Assembly (NCBI RefSeq): GCF_014805625.2
Contig: NW_023998414.1
Coordinates: 32,948,486-33,012,485 of the forward strand
Direction: 5' to 3'
From: Glossina fuscipes
Taxonomy: Eukaryota > Arthropoda > Insecta > Diptera > Glossinidae
DNA: 64,000 nucleotides
A program made the translations under genes and the position numbers. A model generated the notes under the pieces. The model searched no databases. It was not told the origin of the DNA and worked only from the letters and a program-made list of their open reading frames with translations. Position 1 is the stretch's first letter. Every line of letters begins with the position of its first letter. Shown here piece by piece: positions 1 to 12,459 of the stretch.

Positions 1-166
1 ATTTTACTAATGGAATATGAAATCACATTCATTTATAGTAAACATATTTTTACGCTCCATTTTCGGTCAGTGATAGCGTTCTTAACTTTAATAAAATATT
101 TTCTCCAAATGTCATCGGTGCTGCGCAACAGGCCCTAACCAAACCTGTATCATCATTATAATTATG

Positions 167-572
167 CTGAAGGTCGAAACCTTTTCATTCCAAGCGAATT
201 GTATTTCGATGATATATTTCCTACGTTTCTGTCGAATATTCTCCCTTTAGCATAGTTGTTGAATGGAAATGGAAACAAGATACCTATATGGCTCACAATA
301 CAAAGCGGTTCACAGCATTTCTAAAAAAATTAACCTCAACTCGAAACACTCTTAATAAGAAATTCTCTGCCGAAGGTCGAAACCTTTTCATTCCAAGCGG
401 ATTGTATTTCGATGATATATTTCCTACGTTTCCGTCGAATATTCTCCCTCTAGCATAGCAAAGCTGTTGAATGGATACAATAAGATACCTTTATAGCTTA
501 CAATACACAGCGATTCACAGCATTTCTAAAAAAATTAACCTCAACTCCAATCACCCTTAATAAGAAACTCTA
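167..572. repeat. Tandem duplication, two ~203-bp copies
   Basis: Two adjacent copies, about 167-369 and 370-572, share long identical stretches, for example the block starting GAAGGTCGAAACC at 169 and again at 372, and the block ending in TTAACCTCAACTC. Differences are a few substitutions and small indels (the second copy has an extra AAAGC-like insertion after TAGCAT). High identity implies a recent duplication. There is no open frame across it. Confidence 0.9.
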
Positions 573-1352
573 TCATATCAGTTTACCTATAGTTATCCTG
601 AGTTTTATTTACTCAATTTGTTCCTTAAAGAAAATTTGTTTTCTTTGAAAATTATTCAATAATCGCGGCTCAGATTTGTTCCTCTTGCACAGTTACGCGA
701 TAGAATTGATGTAAAAATTTTAAGCTTATCAGCGGCATCCAGCGGTTCGTTACCAGTGAAATATTAAATTCATTCCTATTGACAAGTTCAAAAAATTTAT
801 AAAATCCTTTGCTCTACTTCATAAAAAAAAACAAGAAACTACGGATGTAAATAAATTTAATAACTGGCCAACTAACTGTTTTCGTTGCGTTTCTTTTGCT
901 TAAAAATTTTCATGTTTCCGTGCCGCGTAGTCATTTTGTCTGACATAGATTTCGTAATTCACAGGATAAGGGCTATATACACGATAGCCGAAAAAAAAAA
1001 AAAAAATAAGAAAAAGAAAAAAAAAAAAAAAAAACAAAAATTTCTACATATATTCTTTTCTAGATATATGTATATATGTATATATGCGCGTATGTTTAAT
1101 AAATACGTTTGTTTGTAAACGCAAAAAAATTCTATTTATTACGAGCGAGTTTAAAAATGAAAACTGAAAAATATTTATAACACTGTGTAATACTCTACCC
1201 TTGCGACCACTACAAACCAAAAAAAAAAAACAAAAAAAACAAAAAAAAGCAAAAATTCATTAAAGAAAGAAGCAAAAAAAAAAATTCCAATTTTTGACTT
1301 GAACAAGGTGTGTACGTATGTACGTATGTACGTATGTGCATAGAAGCTTATG

Positions 1353-1364
<12 letters not shown>

Positions 1365-1403
<39 letters not shown>
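1365..1403. repeat. (TG)n microsatellite
   Basis: About 19 TG units preceded by a short TA run. A CT-rich tract follows at 1453-1486. It makes spurious Cys-Val open frames. Confidence 0.95.
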
Positions 1404-1406
<3 letters not shown>

Positions 1407-1859
1407 ATGTAAGTGCGCGCGCTTACAGTAATATAGTTGCTTTCAAATGCTTCTCCTCTCTCTCTCTCTCACTCTCTCTCTTTCTCGCTCTTCCTTTTCC
1501 TCTTTCTTTTTTTTTTTTCTATCTTCTATTGTTTATTAAATTTAATACGATTTTTTAGCACAAGAACATGCTCAAGAGCATTTAACCAAGACGTAACATA
1601 AATTTACAGCTCGTATGCTTTTGCTGTTCATTTTTGGTTTTTCTTTTTTTTTTCTTTTTTTTTTTTTATATTTTATATATTTATTTATTTATATATTTAT
1701 TTATTTATTTATTTTTTATTTCAATTTTTAAATTTATTCATTTTTAAAGTTACTTTTTATTTTAGTTTTATTGTTTGTTCGTATGTTTGAAGAATAGAAA
1801 AAAAAAAAAAACAACATTCCATTACATTTTGTTGTACTTTCACAACATTTGTTCCACAG

Positions 1860-2035
1860 CATTTCGGTAGCCATTGTTATTGCCGCTCTAGCTGGACCCC
1901 AGTGGTTATTCACGGAAGAGAAATTGCCGAATGTCAATTACAACGGTACCGCCAATTTTAACGCTATGGACGACGGTGCCTTCATTACAAAATATACGAA
2001 GTCAAGTTTGTGGATTCTTTGTACGACCATACAAG
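1860..2035 (+). CDS. stg1: Stargazin-like protein, exon 1 of those visible (end of helix 1 and first extracellular loop)
   Basis: This exon encodes 58 full residues from the middle of transmembrane helix 1 into the first extracellular loop of a claudin-fold protein. The helix end reads ISVAIVIAALAGPQWL. The loop has an N-glycosylation sequon (NGT, residue 28 of the visible protein) and then SSLWILC, the W-xx-C half of the PMP22/claudin signature. The acceptor is a CACAG ending at 1859 after a T-rich tract, and the donor is G|GTAAG at 2036. The exon starts with the third base of a codon and ends with the first base of one. Family members act as auxiliary subunits of calcium channels or of AMPA-type glutamate receptors at the plasma membrane; which role applies here is inference. 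The symbol is by similarity to Drosophila stg1, recalled rather than aligned. The preceding exon with the start codon is missing. Confidence 0.93.
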
Positions 2036-2639
2036 GTAAGCAAAGCAAATATTAAATAAATGCATAAAAGAGAAAAAGTACATGAATTTCATTACAGTAC
2101 TCGCCGAACCTACGAAAGTAAAATCATAGTCAAAAGTTACATTTTAAAGTGAGAATATGCGTTTACCCTTAAGCTAATTTTGCTAAATCGCCATAAGCTA
2201 CGTTGTTAATGTAAAACTTTAAATAAAAAAAAAAAAAAAAAATGTAACAAGCATAAGGGATAACACGAAGCGCGAATCCGTAGCCTATACATTGTCAATG
2301 GTCGAATTTTGTTTCTTGTAATTTTCGTTTTCGTTACGTCATCATCGAATCTCATGAATTTCTGTTCGCAAAGTAGCGCCAATCTATGCCTAAATTTGAT
2401 GAATTAATGGCCATTTGACATTGTGTCTTTGTAAAGTTTCGCCTTTCTTATCGTACGCCTACTCAGAATGTCTGTCCAGCCTATGCAATTTTTGAATCAA
2501 TTAATAGCGCGAATATTTTCAAATGACTAAAGAAAACGGGAGTGTACCGCATGTGAACCTCGACAATCATTATTCGCTATCACATAAAATTTATGCGTGC
2601 ATATATGATCGGTGTAAAATTTTGAATCAACTTAGTTCT

Positions 2640-2690
2640 ACGCGTTTGTCCGTCCGTCTATCTATTGTCCAATTGTTGTTGGAACGTTAC
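2640..2690 (+). repeat. Short dispersed repeat with GTCCGTCCGTCT core
   Basis: The segment has TTTGTCCGTCCGTCTATC followed by GTTGTTGGAACG. The same kind of core recurs near 8.5, 9.0, 13.9, 14.8, 19.1, 32.5, 45.2 and 54.6 kb. This copy lacks the rest of the shared flank, so its membership is less sure. Confidence 0.45.
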
Positions 2691-5040
2691 CGGTCACACA
2701 AATGATAGCAAAATGCTGAAACCTCGCATGTATATCCTTAACGTAAAGTAGATCAGATTCACCCTGTGGTCACGCCCATGAAGGCAAAACTTTAATTAAT
2801 ATTCGGAAGCCGATATTGTTGTAAAACTTGAAATAAATACTTGGGGCGATGCTTAAAGAAAGATCGTGGAATTGATCTAAGGATACAACCACCTTAACTT
2901 ACGCTAATATAATAGGAAAAGTAATCTAGAAATTACATAAAAATTTCGTTCGGCCAACGAGAACACGATCACAATAAAAAACTAGTTTACAATCTATTTC
3001 TCTTTTTCATTGTTACATTGTTTTCGATGAGAATGAACTCTGTTGCCTTACTTACCATACATACAATGGAGCAAATATCCTCGACATTTTTATACTAACA
3101 GAACAAGATGTAACTTGACGCTGTTTACTTGCGGTGCTCAAATCTCAACTAACTTAAATTCCGTGCGCATATTCGATTTCATATAAATCAAATTTCATTG
3201 AAAGCAAAGTTGTTCACTCGGAAGACGCGATCAACTTTTTTTCTATAAAAATGATTAAAAATGTATAGAATAGAGTTAAGGTGCGTTTATCTTTAAATAC
3301 TCGTGTACTCGTGACTTTTTCTAGTCGTTCTAACGACGGATACATTTTAGTTCCTTCAGAAAAATACGTTTGTTTCTTCGCATGGGATGTCATATAATGG
3401 CCACGTCGAATTTGTTGTTGTAAAAAGTACGAAGAAATTCTAAAGGGAAGACGGCGATAAGTTTTTAGATTAGACCACCGATTAATAAAAAGAAATAGCA
3501 AGCAAGTTACACGCGCCGATTGAAGAAAGATGTGTGCGCTTGCAGTCATTGGAATCATTGCTGAAGAAGTTTTTATGCACCGAGTGTGAAATTGAAGCAG
3601 GTACATGTCTGAAATGTCTCTAACGAAATAAGCGAAACAACACGCACCGAGGTATATATCGGGTTATACTTTATAAATGGATATCTTGAACAAAACATAC
3701 TATGCCAAGTGTTTAGTATTCATGACCCAGCGTGACCTTGCTTTAGAAAGTCTGTTCGAAATTTTCATTCAGTAAAATATTACAGAAAAACCGCCTTATT
3801 AATAATACCGTAACGACGATTTTTTTTTTTTTTTTTTTTGAAATATGTCGATAACACTACGAAGGGAATGTTATCCAAAAAAAAACATAAGTTAGATAGA
3901 TGTTAGGAAATGGCGGTAACGAAAAATTGACTTATCATAGACGATGCTTGTGCAGCAAGTGCACCGCCATCGCTTATACGAATTTTCGATAAGAGCTTTG
4001 TTGTTGCAATCCTTGACCGATTTATCTTATATACTAAATGAAGGTAAATTACTCTTACAATGTAATTTTTTCCCAATTAGGAAACGTGTCTTCATCGGCT
4101 TAAAGTAATTTTACGCTTAAATATATTAAATCGTCTAACGAACGTATAATTTAGTATTCTTCAGTGTGAGTTGCAAATACAAACGATGAAAACAAATTAT
4201 ATTATATTTGGTAAGACATCTTTTGGTTTTTTCTTTCCTGCATAGTTCATACGTATAGCATGTACTTTTAGAGCATATAAACACTTAAGGAGCATGGAAG
4301 TGTGCTTGTACACTCTTGCTTTGTAAAAATTTCACATTTAAAATATGTGACGTCATAGTAAGAAACCTATAATAAAATAATGAGAATGAAAAAGCAAGAA
4401 ATCAAATGGCAGCTGAAGTAACAGCAACACTTCTTTTAACGTTAACACGAATCTGAAGAAGCTCCCAGTCCCATCTAATATCGTACCTTTCAAGAAAAAC
4501 ACAAAATGATTCGAGAACTTATCGTTGAGTTCGCTTGGGTTTTTATCGAATTCTTTATGCGAATTGGAAATAGAGTGCGACAAACCGACAAACCACTAAT
4601 AATATAAGTAGAAAAGAATTTTTATTCCCAAGTCTAAGAATATCCATCTAAACGCTTAAGCTTCCAAATTGTATTATGTAAGAGAACTGCAGCGTATTAT
4701 ACTTCCAAGGTAAGATGCAAAAAAATATCGTTGTGATACACTGTGTTCAACTAGTAAAACATGTAGTAGGAAACCATCCCTCTAATAATTATAAATATAA
4801 TCAGAAAGTGCCACAAAAAAAAAAAAAAAAAAAAAAAAACCGTTTACTTGAAACTTTATTATATCATTTACACAAATTATATCAAGGATCGTATCAAAAA
4901 TATCTCAATAAATATAAAACGAGATATGCACACAAACTCAATAATTTAGCCGTTAACTTTGGGCGTATTTGTTAAAGCGTCAGAACCAATTTGATCCCGA
5001 TCACGCATATCCTTATAAATATCAGTAACAATTGCTTGGA

Positions 5041-5425
5041 AATGTTTCTAGACGCATTTCCATGCGATGTGAAAGATGTGAGAAGACGGATACCACCACT
5101 AAAGACACTAGCAATAACGATTAATAGGTACGAAGCCAAACCCTTGCATGACAACGCTCGGTCATACTTACGACGAGTTGTGAAGGATATACTCTTGTAG
5201 TTCGCATGGGCAGTTCAGCCGCATTCAGCGTAGTCACCAGATGTAGCGGCTTCTAAATACCGCCTGTTCAGATCGATGCAGATACGTGGTTTCGAAATGC
5301 TGAAGAAATGGTAAAGCGGACCGATGATTGAATCACTGCCAGACCGATGTCATGCCATGTTGCCAGAAAGATGCGAAAAATTGTTGAAAATTATGAAAAA
5401 TATTTTGATGATATGTGAAAGAATG
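5041..5425 (+). pseudogene. Degenerate mariner transposase, C-terminal part
   Basis: Translating across several frames gives the C-terminal half of a mariner transposase. PLHDNARSYLRRVVKDILL matches the HDNARPH block that carries the second catalytic Asp. It is followed by FAWAVQPHSA, SPDVAASKYRLFRSMQ (the family has SPDLAPSDYHLFRSMQ) and LPERCEKLLK (family LPERWEKVV) near the natural C terminus. The wording fits the irritans-type mariners. A stop follows DILL, further stops occur, and the third catalytic Asp region reads SKY instead of SDY, so it cannot be active. The N-terminal half is not recognisable upstream. It lies inside intron 1 in the sense direction. Confidence 0.8.
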
Positions 5426-6487
5426 ATGAGATAGATAGGTGCAGGCGCCTGTAGAAAACGTGAAAGAAAAAGCCTTTTTGCTCTGCTGCTCTCTGCATGC
5501 TTCATGACAAGCATCAAAAGCTAAATTGACTCAAAGCGACCTACTCTATACTTCTAGCGTTAAAATATATATACGTAAAGAGAAAAAAAAGTTAGAACTA
5601 ATTGTTAATGATAGGTAGGCTCACACGCAATTGATTTGTGCGCAAACAATCGTACTCGTTAATTGAAACTGAACCGCTGCAAGTAAGTGAAAATATTGGT
5701 TGCATACATGCGAAGAAAAAAAAATTCCTTTTGATATTTTCACATTAAAGAAAGATAGTTTTAAGCAAACGGGTGGCGAATGGCACACAATTCATTTGAG
5801 TTCAATAGGTTGAGTTCACAAGAGGAAATCAAATGACCGAGTATATGCGTAAATATCTTCGGTATGTTTGCCTAACAAAAAAGAAAAAAATATATATCAT
5901 ATACTTTTACATGTTAAGGGCAATTAGTTCCAATATATATATATATTGAGACGTTTATTTTGAAAGTAGGGCAAGTCTATCTTTGCAAAAAAATGAAAAT
6001 AGTGACAATTATCGATAAAACTTAATAGAATTTTTTCATCTTCAGGCAATTAATAGTAAAAAAAAAACCAGATTCCCTACATATGGAAATTTCGTCCGTC
6101 AAGCGTAATGTAAGAATGTTTATAATGGAAGCAGTGCATTCCTTTTGCTGTTTACAAGAGGCGCTATCTTATCCTTTAGCTAATACTAAATATGCATTCA
6201 TTCGCAATTTCTCTTCAACTTTTTTTGATGTTCGCGGATATCGAGAGCTTTGCACCAATTTTCGTCACCCATCATCACCTTAGCGACTTACACTCTAATC
6301 TAATTTTTAATCTCATGGATTGCAAGTGGATTTGAATAATTCATATACTAACAAACAACGATATTTTTGATAATTATATGAAAAACAAAGCTTAACCTAA
6401 TGAAATAATATTTTTATGTAGACATCGGCGTAAGTGAAAATCCAATGAGGAGAAACATTTAAGACTCTTCACATATTTAGCCAAGAA

Positions 6488-6497
6488 NNNNNNNNNN
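6488..6497. other. Assembly gap (10 N)
   Basis: Ten consecutive N. The true length is unknown; runs of ten are commonly a placeholder. Confidence 0.99.
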
Positions 6498-8454
6498 TTC
6501 TGTAATGCCCTAAAATGCAAGAAAAGAGATATATCTACAAGTGTTTAATAATATCTCCCAATAACAAAAGTGGACTTGCTCCACTTTTAAAATAAACGGT
6601 CCATTTGAGTGCGTAAAGCCAAGCGTAACTTTTGACTCAAAATGCAATAAACTTTTCACGAAGTTGCCTTCAAGTTGTAATCAACAATTTGTCGAGCGGT
6701 AGAAATGAAATGATCCGCAAATCTGGTCAAAACGTACATACGCTTCAAAATTTCGTATATCAAATCTCTCTTTTCCGCTCTTATTCTGTTAGAAAAAGAA
6801 TTTTTTATTTACCTTCTGGATATTTTTTTAATCAATTGACTTGTTTTCGTCTCTGTTTTCATCGTTAAAATAATATTCATTTGGATATATATACCAAGTA
6901 CTACTTGCCATATAAAAGCCTTCTCGACGATTCACTCCCATCTAGTTGACTAATCGCGGACTCAACCACGTCTAATCCATTCGAAAATATTATGGCGCAA
7001 AATCAATTAAATAGATTTTGAAATTCTTTTATGCACACGTTACCAATTAAATAACGTCACAGGCTTGTATCGCTTGTACCAATAAACTATTGTTGATGTG
7101 AAATGAACCGTTCTTTTTGAAGTGCATATGCCGTTGCCGTTACCGTTACCGTTTCATCGTCACTTTTTTCGTCTAATGCAAGTTTTTCTTTTTTACCACA
7201 TTTTACATTTTCAATTATCATAACTTTCTCAAAGCTTTCAAATGTATTCGCCTTGCAGTCATTTTAAACTAAAATTCAATAATCAATTGTTAATTAAAGA
7301 CGATACACGATTTTCATATTGACAAAGGCATATCTATAATGTGATGGATATTCCATATTCGACTTAGGATGCATATGTAATTTATATCTTAATTAATATT
7401 AGATAAGATAATTATGTTTTTATTCCTCCTACATACCTCCGTAATCATTAGTTCGCATTTATCTCTTTTTGCATTTATTATTTGATGCAGAAATGATGTC
7501 AGTGTGAGGAACATATCACTTCTTCGTAATATATGGAACGCCATTATGGAAATGGAAAGGAATGGAGGATATAACCGTTCAATTCAACATTTTGTTGTTA
7601 AACTTGAGCAACAACCTTCTCTTATAACATATAACATAATTTATGATTCTTGTGAAATATGAGCGCGTGAAGTAATGAACATTAGTCTTCTAATCAATAA
7701 TTCATTGCTAAGCATTTATATGATGTACGTCTGTTTGTATGTGTGTGTGTGTGTGTGGATATGTTTTTGAATATGCAATAATTCATTGCGTATTGCGTTA
7801 TTTAATTGAACTTTTGATTGGTAAATCGCGTCATTCAATACTCAATTTCATCATTTATAACTTAAAAGACGCATTGCATTGTAGGCTTGTCAGGACCATA
7901 TTAGAGATGACGATAGACTTGAGTTTGCTCTTAAGAATTAAAAATTGTTCACATCATTAATGTTTAACATTCAGTTTGAAAAGTTACAGCAAGTTACCTT
8001 CACTAACATCGTTCAGTGTGTGATACATATCTACTGTAACAATAATACACCTATCCCTCATTTTACACGATACATAGGTTTCCCATAATAACATTTGATA
8101 CCGAAATGAAAATATTTGTAAATGAAATCAAATAAGTCGGAAAAGCCTACAAAATTTCGTGTTTTTTTCTTAAAGAATGTATCAAAGAATGCCCGAAAAA
8201 TTTCGCTTAATCGTGATTGCCAAAGTACTTTTTCTACTGATCGGCCGCTCAATGGGCTTTACAAACAGCGATATTGCTGAAGAGAAGTAAATCATGATAT
8301 TAATTAACATGTTTAAGGACTGCCTTAGTAATTATACCCTACAACACTTGCGGTACGGGATTTATTAAATTTGGGCGGACGTCCGTAACACCTAGAAGGT
8401 CTTAAGATAGTCCCACATTTTATTATAAGCATTAAGTTAGAAAATGACTTATTT

Positions 8455-8720
8455 TCTAATTGCGAATCAATCGATCTAAGCTTGTCTGTCTGTCTGTCCA
8501 TCTGATGTCTGTTCACCTATTGTTGTGTTCAACCAGCAGCTCAGAATTTTAAAGATATTTTGATCAAATGTGGTATGTTCACGTATTTTGGCTCAAGGAC
8601 GAACGCTATTGAGAATAGTTCGAATCGGATCACTTTTTTGACCATCCTTTATATAACCCGTTATTGTAATAAGTTGTTATGAGAAAAAAATATTGTAATT
8701 ATTAAAATTCGCGTCAAAAA
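8455..8720 (+). repeat. Dispersed repeat family A, copy 1
   Basis: It shares an ordered set of blocks with copies near 29.9-30.2 kb and 52.6-52.9 kb: a GTTCAACC-like block, then AAGGACGAACGCTATTG, then AATCGGATCAC, then TTTGACCA and TATATAAC. A GTCTGTCTGTCTGTCC run precedes it. Divergence between copies is substantial, so these look like old mobile or satellite-derived insertions. No coding capacity is visible. Confidence 0.75.
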
Positions 8721-8984
8721 TCCCTTAGCGAGAATATTTCGCCATTCTAAATTGATGTTTAAAATTTGGGATAAGGCGATTTTTTGAACCGCTTGTCATA
8801 CAACTGTTCCTACGGAAATTGAATCTTTATAGCATGTATACGCCTAACTTTCATTATTTCTTGATGAAAATTTGTTCCCAATAATAATTTGACATAAAAA
8901 TAAATATTGCTTAGTTGGATCACATAGGTCCACTTCTCAAAAATTGCTAACTATCGATTGAATACAAGAAAAACAGATAGCCAA

Positions 8985-9033
8985 AAGGACAGAGCGACAG
9001 ACAAGGTTAAATCAATTCAAAAGTGATTCTAAA
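8985..9033 (-). repeat. Short dispersed repeat with GTCTGTC core, minus orientation
   Basis: The + strand reads GACAGACAAGGTTAAATCAA followed by TTCAAAAGTGATTC. Its reverse complement matches the module with AATTGATTTAAC next to a GTCTGTC run that is seen in plus orientation at 13.9, 19.1, 32.5 and 54.6 kb. Confidence 0.5.
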
Positions 9034-9762
9034 TCGGTGGATGTACTTCAAGTTATTCTGGGATTTGCACACATCCACACAAATTCAATACACCCTTACA
9101 TCCAAATGGTGTAGAGTGAGTGTAAACATAGCATAAAAACTTAAATATTATTTCGAAACACATCTGGAAATGAAGAAATTTGAGCGTTTAAAAGTCTTAT
9201 TCGATTTCCTCGAAATTCTTCAAATTTTCGTTTGATAAAACGATACTAAGTACTTCGAAGAGGATGATACTGCACCCGGTAAACTGACTAGTAATCGTTC
9301 AACAATTTTTGGTAAACTCTTCCTTTACCATTTTCTTTATCTTATCCATGGTTGCAAGAAGCTTACGACTCGACAAGAATGAGAGAGAGAGAGAGAGAGT
9401 AAAGACCAAAAACAACAGAATCAATTCAATTAACTGATAATGTTTTTAAACAGATATCATTATATATAATTATATAAATTTACTTTAACTTCCATTACAT
9501 CTTTTTATAAACTGCAACTTAAAAAGTTTCGCGATAGACAAACTTAAACAAAACGCCGTCGGTTCATTGTAGTAATAACACACAATGAATTCATTAATTA
9601 ATTAAAAATGTTGCTAAAAACTAAATTGATTAGTACGATAAACATGCAACGCTCCGATGCGTAGAGCAGCAGGAACTCCCCCGTGACTAATTGTAAATAA
9701 AATGTGACCAATATTTCCATTCCCTCCTAGAATCAGTAAATGATTGTTTAATTCGATCTGCT

Positions 9763-9770
9763 TCTCTCTC

Positions 9771-9822
<52 letters not shown>
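9763..9822. repeat. (CT)n microsatellite
   Basis: Nearly perfect CT repeat of about 60 bp with one TCGC interruption. Confidence 0.95.
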
Positions 9823-9826
<4 letters not shown>

Positions 9827-12077
9827 ACCATAACTAATATCAATCGTTTTCCCTTTTTAGATTTCAATCAATGATTTGAAAGTAAAGCTAAAATATCCGA
9901 TTTTTAGCTATAATAATAGATTTTATTACTGTTCGAATAATTATAAGCGTCTCAATAGCATTTCATTCGATACTTTTTAATTCAATTGTATGGAGAGGCT
10001 CTCGTGTGTCGGTTACAACTGATTTACCACCATTTACTTTTCCAACCATAAGTTTTCCCTTAGACTTAATTACGTGCAGTCTCTTAATCGAGTAATTTCG
10101 CTGTGGCTTACAAATGATTCATCATACCGTCTCCTTTCTATCTTAACAGAGCGTTGCTATGCTCAAAATTACTTCGACTTAACAAATCTGCCGACTTTGT
10201 TTCATCTTGTTTGCTAGCGTACTAGCGTTTACATTTAATGCATCAGCATGTAGCTTACAAGTAATCACACTGCCTTCTAACTTAGCGTAACAGTCAATTA
10301 TTTTGTTACCCCATTGGTGATAGTTCATAATTTTCTTTCGTCTCTCAGAAAAACTCTTATGCTCACAATCTTGTTGCTTTCGTCAACATGACTTAGTCGA
10401 ATTTTATTTTCAAAAAAAAAAAAAAACCCACTCGCTCTCCATAGTTTTCCTTTAAATGAATTTGGAAGATGTAACCTCACTTGCATGAATCAAACACGCC
10501 CACCATAACGTTGCATGCTAGAAAACTCATAATTAACAAAATTGAGATAAGCATATACGAACGTTACATTTTGGCATGTTCGATCACTAAACACTCTATG
10601 CTAATGCGCCTAATAAAAATCCTTGACTTATTTTTGTAAGGAAATGCCAAAAATTATACTTTATGGCCAAAAATTATTCTTTGTATCAGTTCATGTGACA
10701 TGTTTTTTAATGAGTAATATACCGGCGAAGGGATGTTGGCTTAGACATGCCTGGTTTTGAAAACAGATATTTCGAACTATTTTTACAACGACTCTCCATA
10801 TAGCACTTATTTTGAAGAGGTCATTGCATGGAGTATATTTGCAATTGTCAAAAGCTTTCGTCAAAACTCATTCAGTAATCACGTTTCGTCATATCGAAAT
10901 TTGGAATCTGTGGCCCAATTATTTCGGTTACTCTTACATAACAGTTCGTATGAAAACGAATCATTTATATGGCGGCAAGATCTAATTTTTAGTATTCGAC
11001 AGTGAAAGTGGATCCATGACCATCATATATCAATTGTACCAAGTTGAGATAATTGCTTTGGAAAATCAACCCATAGAAGGGTTGCCATGTGCCGCTTTAC
11101 ATGAAAACAACATATAATTTTTGTATTAGGCGAAGTGATGTAAATTAGCTAAAGGTCGGCCTTGCCCGATCGCACTGTTTTCTATTTGGTTTAAACTTAT
11201 CACAGTTTAATATCCAATCGTTGAACATTACACGCCGCAGCATCTTATCTACATTTTTTTTTTTTTTTTTTTTTTTTATTAAAATTCACTTTTACTGGTA
11301 TCCTTGCAAACGCGAACAATTGAACTTCTTGTAAAGACATTTAAACGGCATTCAGAGATAGAAAATGGGCAAAAAATTAAGAAAATATATAATTGCATAG
11401 AGAAATTGAATAATCGAGTATCAACTAAGGCGTGACACTTGTGTAGTCACCGAAAAAATTCAACCTATCCGACAGATTGCTCGAATGATTGACAATAAAA
11501 TTCAAACGAGATCGGCCTTCGTAAAGATTTTCATTTTTCGAAATTTTTAACAATTCTTATCATAGTTCTAGATATCCCGGACGATATATTTAGGTTATTT
11601 GTATATTAATATAAAGCGAATAAGGAGAAAAGTTCGCCAAATATAAAAGTAAAATGAAATATATCGTGAATTATGATAATTCGTTGAATCACGTACGCAA
11701 TTTAACTTTTATTTACAGCGTATCATGATAGGAAACTTGGTACGCGCCCATCTCTAATAAATATGATGGCATGAAGTGAATGTCTATTACTAGCTGAATT
11801 TGCATTTCGTTCCTCTACAATTTTATCTCTACCAACATTCTAAAGCGTAAAAGTGAAATAAAAAAAATATAAAAAAAAATATCATTATAAATTAAGTAAA
11901 CCAGAAAATGTGTGTATTCCTCAATGTTTAAAGGGCCTTTCGCTAAAGCAACACTCCACATAACTAAACTGCATGGAATCCTAAATAAATAAACAAGTAT
12001 AGAAGAAATGCTTCTATACTATAAATATAAATGTATATACATATATATAGACATGCATATATATATATGCAAATATA

Positions 12078-12080
<3 letters not shown>

Positions 12081-12118
<38 letters not shown>
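12081..12118. repeat. (AT)n microsatellite
   Basis: About 19 AT units, preceded by less regular ATATATGC motifs from about 12045. Confidence 0.95.
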
Positions 12119-12125
<7 letters not shown>

Positions 12126-12373
12126 CCACATTTACTTAATATGTACCTGAACTCCTCGCAAATGCAATGAGTTGTGTACAACTGTAGAAATCATGTCGTT
12201 CAAGCTATGCTAATAGGCAGGCAAATATTTGTTTCCGCTCTAAGTTTCCTTTTCCGTTTTATAGGAAATTTTCATTCAACACAAACATTTGCACATAGAT
12301 ACCGACAATATATATGAAAACACTAAACAAAAACTATGACACAACAAACTCAACTGAATAGTTTACGTTGCCT

Positions 12374-12377
12374 GCTC

Positions 12378-12413
<36 letters not shown>

Positions 12414-12459
12414 GCTTTGCGATGCTTTGCTTGTATGCTTGCTTGTTAGCTTGCTTGCT
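12374..12459. repeat. (GCTT)n tandem repeat
   Basis: About ten perfect GCTT units followed by degenerate ones (GCTTTGC, GTATGCTT, GTTAGCTT). A shorter GCAA run of the complementary type occurs at 17217-17235. Confidence 0.9.

Larger units (their letters stand above)
1..1859. other. Non-coding sequence 5' of the first recognised exon, probably intron
   Basis: No exon is recognisable here on either strand. The stretch holds a 203-bp tandem duplication at the left end, poly-A runs near 990-1035 and 1220-1290, a TG/TA microsatellite near 1365-1403, a CT-rich tract near 1453-1486, and a T-rich tract at 1625-1740 that runs towards the splice acceptor at 1859. The next exon begins in the middle of a codon and of a membrane helix, so an upstream coding exon must exist. 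I could not find a fitting ATG with a phase-2 donor here, so that exon probably lies before the window. The stretch is therefore inferred to be intron of the stargazin-like gene. Confidence 0.6.

Noticed and set aside
1734..1937. Minus-strand frame over the first exon
   Set aside because: Antisense shadow of the exon at 1860-2035 plus the upstream T tract.
3214..3606. 130-codon minus-strand frame
   Set aside because: No recognisable domain, splice partner or conserved motif; probably chance or an eroded repeat.
6190..6280. Minus-strand phrase KVMMGDENW as a mariner catalytic motif
   Set aside because: Only about seven residues match and nothing on either side continues the family.
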